The notes below the pieces were generated by a model. It was not told where the DNA came from. It saw only the letters and a program-made list of their open reading frames with translations, and made no database searches. Positions 7,085 through 10,618 of a stretch of DNA of 10,618 nucleotides are shown piece after piece (positions within the stretch are counted from its first letter, which is position 1; every line of letters starts with the position of its first letter). A program made the position numbers and the translations under genes. Source of the stretch: Chloroflexota bacterium (GTDB lineage: Bacteria; Chloroflexota; Ktedonobacteria; Ktedonobacterales; Ktedonobacteraceae); the NCBI GenBank assembly GCA_005881295.1, contig VBHS01000138.1, positions 1 to 10,618 of the forward strand. The letters run 5' to 3'.

Positions 7085-8120
7085 GCTCGAAGTACTTTAC
7101 CTACAGCTTGCGGTAGCACACGCTTTACCGGGCGTGTAAAATTGCCAATCTCCACCTCCGGAGCCTCCCTTTGAACAATCTCGATCATCGTGCGCATCCC
7201 CAGCGCCTCACCCATCGAATCAAAGGCAGGCATGCGCGGCAATAACACCTCCGGATCAATGTTGAGGTTGCGCAATTGGATCAGCCGCAGACCCGTCTCC
7301 TTCAAAAAGGAGAGCAGGGCCTCTACCTCTCGCTCGCGGTCGATCATGCCAGGAAAACACAGCAGGTTGATGGAGCTATAAACGCCGGCATCACGCGCCC
7401 GCTTGAGCGACTCTTTGACATCCCCAAAGCTATAGCCTAGAGGGCGATAATAAGCAGTGTAGGTCTCCGGGTGTCCAGAAATCGTATGAAGCCAAGGCGA
7501 TCCTGCGGTGAGATCAGGTCCTCCTCTTCCTGTTTCGAGATACAGCCTATACAGCGTGCATTGCAGCCGGGGGAGACCGCAATTGCCATCTCCCAACGGC
7601 CAAAAAAGAGATTGCTGGCTGTGGGACAGGAGTAATCGAGCGCGCAGTGCGCGTGCTGCGCTATAATCCGGTTACGCGGGTAAGCGGCCTGTTTCTCATT
7701 GACTAAATGGGTCAGTGCTCGCCTGTTAAAAGCGCGTGGATGCCATTTGCGCGGGTCATCTGTCTTCATAGCCGCGACATAGAGGCGGCCATTCATGCCC
7801 GCCACCGCACTATAGCCGAAAAAGGGTAATGGCTCCGTACCCGGCACTTTCTCGTAGGCAGGCAGTTGTGTGCGTGTATAACCGATAGGCAAGAGCGCTG
7901 CTGCTGCCCAACCACGCGCCGCCGGGATGACCTGCCGTCCACCGTTCCGTTTCTGCCCGACTGCCAGGCGATCAGGCATCATCGATAAGGTGACGCCATC
8001 CGGCACCGATATGAGTTCAGTAGCGGCTAATGGTTGATTACCAAAGGTCAGTGCCTGTAATCGCGGCTCTTCGTGTATATCCCCTTCAGGGGTACAATAA
8101 ACCAGGTATGGAGTAGACAT
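7081..8120 (-). pseudogene. Radical SAM protein gene, internally deleted and frameshifted
   Basis: Two adjoining minus-strand frames look like the two ends of one radical SAM protein. The upstream part (8120 to about 7471) starts at ATG with AAGGA five bases before it. It carries a long N-terminal domain and the [4Fe-4S] motif CNARCIGC (C186, C190, C193), then SPQDRLGF. It then runs into unrelated residues and stops at 7437-7439. The downstream part (about 7470 to 7081) resumes in another frame with PETYTAYYRPLGYSF, FPGMIDREREVEAL and LIQLRNLNIDPE. From memory of this family of uncharacterised radical SAM proteins, roughly 80 residues of the barrel between these blocks, including a GQGCEGEP-like segment, are missing. 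The break lies within about 7471-7493. So this is probably a deletion plus frame change rather than a single-base error. The family's reaction is unknown to me. It lies 57 bases downstream of the small gene at 8178-8480. Confidence 0.8.
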
Positions 8121-8177
8121 TATGTTCCTTACATTCGATTATTGATGTGCTAATTGTTCCTGCGGCTCACAAATGGG

Positions 8178-8480
8178 TTAATGCATGGGCATCGGTGGTT
8201 GTGATGCTGGCAAACGTGGATTGGTAGGCTGTTCCTCGGGGTAATCATCGTCAAAGAACCTGGGCATCGCACTCGTCGTCTGGGCTTGAGCAGAGACACG
8301 CTGCTCAAGTTCACGTGCCTCCTCGTAGACAAAGCTAAGGAGTATATGCTCACCGCGCATACTCTGGCATACATGACGAATGCGTGGGTGGTCCGATTCC
8401 ATCCAGGCATTGACGACAGCTTCTAACGCGGACATATTATCTCCGCACTGTTCGCTATCAAAGCCTTTGAACCTGTACAC
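8178..8480 (-). CDS. Small protein of unknown function (100 aa)
   Basis: A 100-residue protein I do not recognise with certainty. It starts at GTG 8480, with AAGGAA placed correctly upstream on the minus strand. The first 60 residues look folded: a short beta strand, then a helix ALEAVVNAWMESD (18-30), then IRHVCQSMRGEHILLSFVYEEA (34-55), a beta-beta pattern. This order loosely recalls small Cse60-like or YCII-sized proteins, but no motif is decisive. Residues about 65-100 form a Pro/Asp/Met-rich, probably disordered tail. It is the first gene of a likely two-gene unit with the broken radical SAM gene, has its own promoter candidate and a structured leader, and lies downstream of aroA on the same strand. 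The good ribosome binding site and promoter support a real gene. Confidence 0.7.
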   Translation of the reverse strand: MYRFKGFDSEQCGDNMSALEAVVNAWMESDHPRIRHVCQSMRGEHILLSFVYEEARELEQRVSAQAQTTSAMPRFFDDDYPEEQPTNPRLPASQPPMPMH

Positions 8481-8496
8481 CTTGATTTCCTTTCAA

Positions 8497-8542
8497 ATGA
8501 GCCAAAACTCATCTAGCCGTTGTGCCACGCATACGCAACGGC
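8497..8542 (-). promoter_or_regulatory. Two hairpins in the leader of the small gene
   Basis: In the predicted 5' leader, GCCGTTG (8516-8522) pairs with CAACGGC (8536-8542), a perfect 7-bp stem extendable by two pairs. ATGAG (8497-8501) pairs with CTCAT (8508-8512). Just after, TTGA (8482-8485)/TCAA (8493-8496) could place the Shine-Dalgarno in a loop. No T-run follows either hairpin, so they do not look like terminators. A role in translation control or RNA stability is possible but unproven. Confidence 0.4.
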
Positions 8543-8564
8543 AATTCTTCCGCAGCCAAACGCT

Positions 8565-8593
8565 ATTGTATCACCCTCACCCACATTTTTCCA
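8565..8593 (-). promoter_or_regulatory. Candidate sigma70 promoter for the small gene
   Basis: On the minus strand, a -10 box TACAAT (8570-8565) with an extended TG one base upstream of it (TGATACAAT), and TGGAAA (8593-8588) 17 bases away as a weak -35. Transcription would start near 8558, giving a leader of about 78 bases before GTG 8480. Confidence 0.5.
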
Positions 8594-8726
8594 TTTTTTC
8601 TTTAGTGCATTTGCACTTGACCTTTTCGGGTTTGGTGTGTCTACTTGCCCTCTAGGGGCAGCAGGAGCCATGTCCTTTCACGACCCGCTTGAGGGTACTG
8701 AAATTAGCAATTCCTGGCAAACTCCG

Positions 8727-10073
8727 CTAGCGCACCTCCACCCCCAGCTGCTGCAAATCCTCAAAAAAGTGCGGATAGCTCTTTGCGATATGCCCGGTAC
8801 CCACAAGTGTCAGGCCCCGGTTACTGCGTAATCCAACGATTGCCAGCGCCATCAGCAGCCGGTGATCTGAATGACCATCGACAACCACTCCACCCTCAAC
8901 TCCCTGCGGCTGCCCACGCACGATAATAGCATCATCGCGCGGCATGACGATACAACCGGCCCGTCGTAGTTCCATACAGAGGTCATTGATGCGGTCAGAT
9001 TCTTTGTAGTGCAGACCCTCGATATTATAGAAAACACTCTCCCCTTCAGCAAAACATGCCGCCGCTACCAGCACCGGGATGCAATCTATCGCGCCATCGC
9101 CATTCATCTCGATGCCTCGCAGCCGTCTCCCTCCTCGCAGTCTCACCATTTCACCCTCGACAACAACGTCAGCGCCCATTGCTCGCAGCGCTCCCATAAG
9201 TTCCACACCGATCTCCTCGTCCGGGCGCAGTCGCGTGAGTGTGATCTGGCTGGCCGGATCAGTAGTTACCGCGCACGCCGACAAGAGCGCCGCGGCAGAG
9301 GGATAGTCTCCTGGCACACTATACTCGCTAGTCTGATAGTGCTGGCCCGCTGCTATGGAGAAATGACGCAGCGCCGCATCATGTTCGACAACAATGCCTG
9401 CCTCGCGTAATACATGAAGGCTAATATGTATGAGCGCTTGTGATTTCAGATCATCTACCACAGTAATTTCAAGCGGTTCACCGATCAGTGGCGCCAGGAA
9501 TAGCAATGCGCTGAGATATTGCGAGCTGCGCGCCCCGGAAATCGTAACATGTCCCCCGTGCAGTTTACCACCACGTATGGTGATGGGGAGGTAGCCTTCT
9601 TCGCCCGTCGCGGCGCAGTCGGCTCCGAGCGCCGTCAACGCCTCTAATAGTTCGCGATTTGGTCGCCTGCCCAGGGATTGTGGGTGATCAGTGACAAAGG
9701 TCACTTCCGGCAGCAGCGCGCTTATGCCCAATACCAGTCGCAATACCGCTCCCGCGTTCCCCACATTGATTGTGATCGGCTCTGCACTGTAGGGACGTCC
9801 GGCACCTTTGACCCTTAAAACTTCCTGCCTTGTATCGTCCCATGTCAGTTCCGCTCCCAATGCCCTGCACGAACGAAACAACGCCTCGCTATCGTCACTG
9901 TTGGCGGGAAAAGCAACGCTACTCTCACCTTTCGCCAGCGTCGCAGCCAACAGGTAGCGCAAAGTGTAATACTTAGATGACGGCAACGCCGGTTCCCCAC
10001 GCAGCAGGCCGGTGGGCGGGATATACAGTCTCCCCTCCTCTCCCACAGCCTCGTGATGTATCTTCTCTTGCAT
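8727..10073 (-). CDS. aroA: 3-phosphoshikimate 1-carboxyvinyltransferase (EPSP synthase), divergent
   Basis: A 448-residue EPSP synthase, which joins PEP to shikimate 3-phosphate in the pathway to chorismate. Aligning by motif to E. coli numbering: K34 and R39 match K22/R27; GNAG (105-108); RRP (136-138, R124 region); SSQ (183-185, matching S169-S170-Q171); PGDYPSAA (254-261); catalytic D330 (D313); KESDR (357-361, K340/E341/R344); HSDHR (401-405, H385/R386); K431 (K411). Oddities: the usual KS near the N-terminus is KY (S23 becomes Y35), and GNAGT is GNAGA. Start: ATG 10073, with GAAAG six bases upstream, is preferred over an in-frame TTG at 10079. The gene stands alone, divergent from the oxidoreductase at 10473. 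No clear promoter or terminator is visible for it. The conserved active-site set favours a true AroA over a paralogue of other function. Confidence 0.88.
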   Translation of the reverse strand: MQEKIHHEAVGEEGRLYIPPTGLLRGEPALPSSKYYTLRYLLAATLAKGESSVAFPANSDDSEALFRSCRALGAELTWDDTRQEVLRVKGAGRPYSAEPITINVGNAGAVLRLVLGISALLPEVTFVTDHPQSLGRRPNRELLEALTALGADCAATGEEGYLPITIRGGKLHGGHVTISGARSSQYLSALLFLAPLIGEPLEITVVDDLKSQALIHISLHVLREAGIVVEHDAALRHFSIAAGQHYQTSEYSVPGDYPSAAALLSACAVTTDPASQITLTRLRPDEEIGVELMGALRAMGADVVVEGEMVRLRGGRRLRGIEMNGDGAIDCIPVLVAAACFAEGESVFYNIEGLHYKESDRINDLCMELRRAGCIVMPRDDAIIVRGQPQGVEGGVVVDGHSDHRLLMALAIVGLRSNRGLTLVGTGHIAKSYPHFFEDLQQLGVEVR

Positions 10074-10351
10074 AATCAACTTTCAAATGAACTACTACTC
10101 ACCCATTCTTCCCCACCAACTCACTGCTACATCATACTTCAAATTGGAAAATATTTCATAACAAAAAGGTCAAGCCTTCCTGATTGCAATGTATACACTT
10201 GTATCATTCCCAACATTCCATTTGTTACCCTTTCCATACTTATTTTTCGTCCAATTTAAGGCACAATGAACTTGCAGTGTTATAACAAAATATAATTCAT
10301 AAGACACATTTATAATGAGTATGTTATTTATTGCCAAAGCACCACTTATAA
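10074..10351. other. AT-rich intergenic region between divergent aroA and oxidoreductase genes
   Basis: About 280 bases, clearly more AT-rich than the surrounding genes, with no credible coding frame. It contains short palindromes such as GTTATAAC (10279-10286) and several TATAAT-like hexamers without a correctly spaced -35. It must contain the aroA promoter, but I could not choose a convincing one. A TTGACC on the minus strand near 10170 has no well-spaced -10. Confidence 0.5.
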
Positions 10352-10380
10352 TTGACTTCTACTGAGTCTTCTGCTATACT
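10352..10380 (+). promoter_or_regulatory. Near-consensus sigma70 promoter for the oxidoreductase gene
   Basis: TTGACT (10352-10357), a 17-base spacer, then TATACT (10375-10380): five of six matches in each box with ideal spacing. The expected transcript start is near 10387, giving a leader of about 86 bases. The spacer contains GACT/AGTC arms (10354-10357/10365-10368), which might be an operator. In the leader, GGG-TT-TCTG (10414-10422) can pair with CAGACCC (10437-10443). Confidence 0.75.
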
Positions 10381-10472
10381 CGAGAATAGCTGTTTCTTCT
10401 GGTAGCAGAGGTGGGGTTTCTGCGTCAACTTTGTGTCAGACCCGTAAAGAGAAAAAGGAAGAAGGTACCACT

Positions 10473-10618
10473 GTGCGTCAACCACGAGTTGTGATTGTAG
10501 GAGCCGGTATCGTCGGTCTTTCAACGGCCTACTCCCTACTTACCCAGGGTGTGGAGCACGTGACCATCCTGGAACAGGAAACGGTAGATCATCCCCGGGG
10601 AACTTCACACGGTATTTC
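10473..10618 (+). CDS. FAD-dependent oxidoreductase, sarcosine oxidase/DAO-type (5' part)
   Basis: The first 48 residues of a flavoprotein that continues beyond the window. It begins with a Rossmann dinucleotide-binding unit: strand RVVIV, the glycine-rich loop GAGIVG (10-15), a helix LSTAYSLLTQG, then VTILEQE, whose acidic residue (E34) usually binds the adenosine ribose of FAD. It then reads HPRGTSHG (40-47), resembling the RGSSHG segment of monomeric sarcosine oxidase/N-methyltryptophan oxidase relatives, which place FAD near this loop. GTG 10473 is chosen as the start because AAGG ends seven bases upstream and the Rossmann strand begins at once. Transcription should come from the promoter at 10352-10380. 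The substrate, probably an amino acid or N-methyl amino acid, cannot be deduced from this fragment. Confidence 0.85.
   Translation, partial: MRQPRVVIVGAGIVGLSTAYSLLTQGVEHVTILEQETVDHPRGTSHGI

Larger units (their letters stand above)
8481..8726. other. Intergenic region between aroA and the small gene
   Basis: A 246-base gap holding the promoter candidate and leader hairpins listed separately, plus two further inverted repeats: AGTGC-ATTT-GCACT (8604-8617) and TGCCC-TCTAG-GGGCA (8646-8660). Neither is followed by a T-run on the minus strand, so no good aroA terminator is seen. They could be operator-like sites. The open frames on the plus strand have low-complexity products and no ribosome binding sites. 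Confidence 0.5.

Noticed and set aside
8604..8617. AGTGC-ATTT-GCACT as an intrinsic terminator
   Set aside because: The T-rich tract lies before the stem on the plus strand, and on the minus strand the stem is followed by As, so neither direction gives a stem followed by U.
8646..8660. TGCCC-TCTAG-GGGCA as the aroA terminator
   Set aside because: The stem is only 5 bp and no T-run follows on the minus strand.
8380..8831. Plus-strand open frames across the aroA/small gene gap
   Set aside because: No ribosome binding site, low-complexity products, and overlap with better supported minus-strand genes.
10053..10524. Short open frames on both strands in the AT-rich region
   Set aside because: They cover the strong promoter and have no start signals or recognisable protein pattern.
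1..10618. TnpA transposase, tRNA or rRNA genes
   Set aside because: None seen. No Y1 transposase reading frame and no cloverleaf-like or rRNA sequence was recognised on either strand.

Overview
The window looks like bacterial chromosome of moderate GC content, organised in operons, with ATG, GTG and TTG starts. The gene set is heptose biosynthesis with ADP-heptose-type glycosyltransferases, a solo IscB element, and a large uncharacterised radical SAM protein. It fits a soil Ktedonobacteria-like member of the Chloroflexota; Ktedonobacter racemifer is known for carrying many IscB loci. This assignment is inference from gene content, not proof.

Region 1 (1-7084, + strand) is a heptose glycan operon. 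It holds three GT9 heptosyltransferase-like genes (56-1375, 3007-4320, 4317-5480), gmhA (5477-6079, sedoheptulose-7-phosphate isomerase) and an hldA-type heptose-7-phosphate kinase (6125-7084). GT9-2/GT9-3 and GT9-3/gmhA overlap by 4 bases (ATGA), so they are probably translationally coupled. GmhA and HldA carry out the first two steps towards a nucleotide-activated heptose, and the GT9 enzymes would transfer it to an acceptor. GmhB, the nucleotidyltransferase and the epimerase are not in the window.

Region 2 (about 1380-2986) is a mobile element inserted between GT9-1 and GT9-2. It consists of a structured omega-RNA (about 1383-1634) followed by iscB (1635-2957), an RNA-guided nuclease ancestral to Cas9. 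RuvC and HNH catalytic residues appear intact. The element ends in a hairpin followed by five Ts. No TnpA transposase is present. The guide is expected to come from host DNA just left of the element, that is, the last codons of GT9-1.

Region 3 (7081-10073, - strand) converges on the operon. In transcription order it holds aroA (EPSP synthase, 10073-8727), a 245-base gap with a good promoter and two leader hairpins, a 100-residue unknown protein (8480-8178), and a radical SAM gene (8120-7081). The radical SAM gene is broken by an internal deletion that also changes frame.

Region 4 (10074-10618) is an AT-rich intergenic stretch with a near-consensus sigma70 promoter (TTGACT-N17-TATACT). It drives the 5' end of a FAD-dependent oxidoreductase of the sarcosine oxidase/DAO type, which runs off the window.

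The most interesting part is the apparently intact IscB/omega-RNA unit inside a heptose operon, with its readable RNA fold and its predicted self-locus guide. Next are the deleted radical SAM gene and the structured leader of the small unknown gene.
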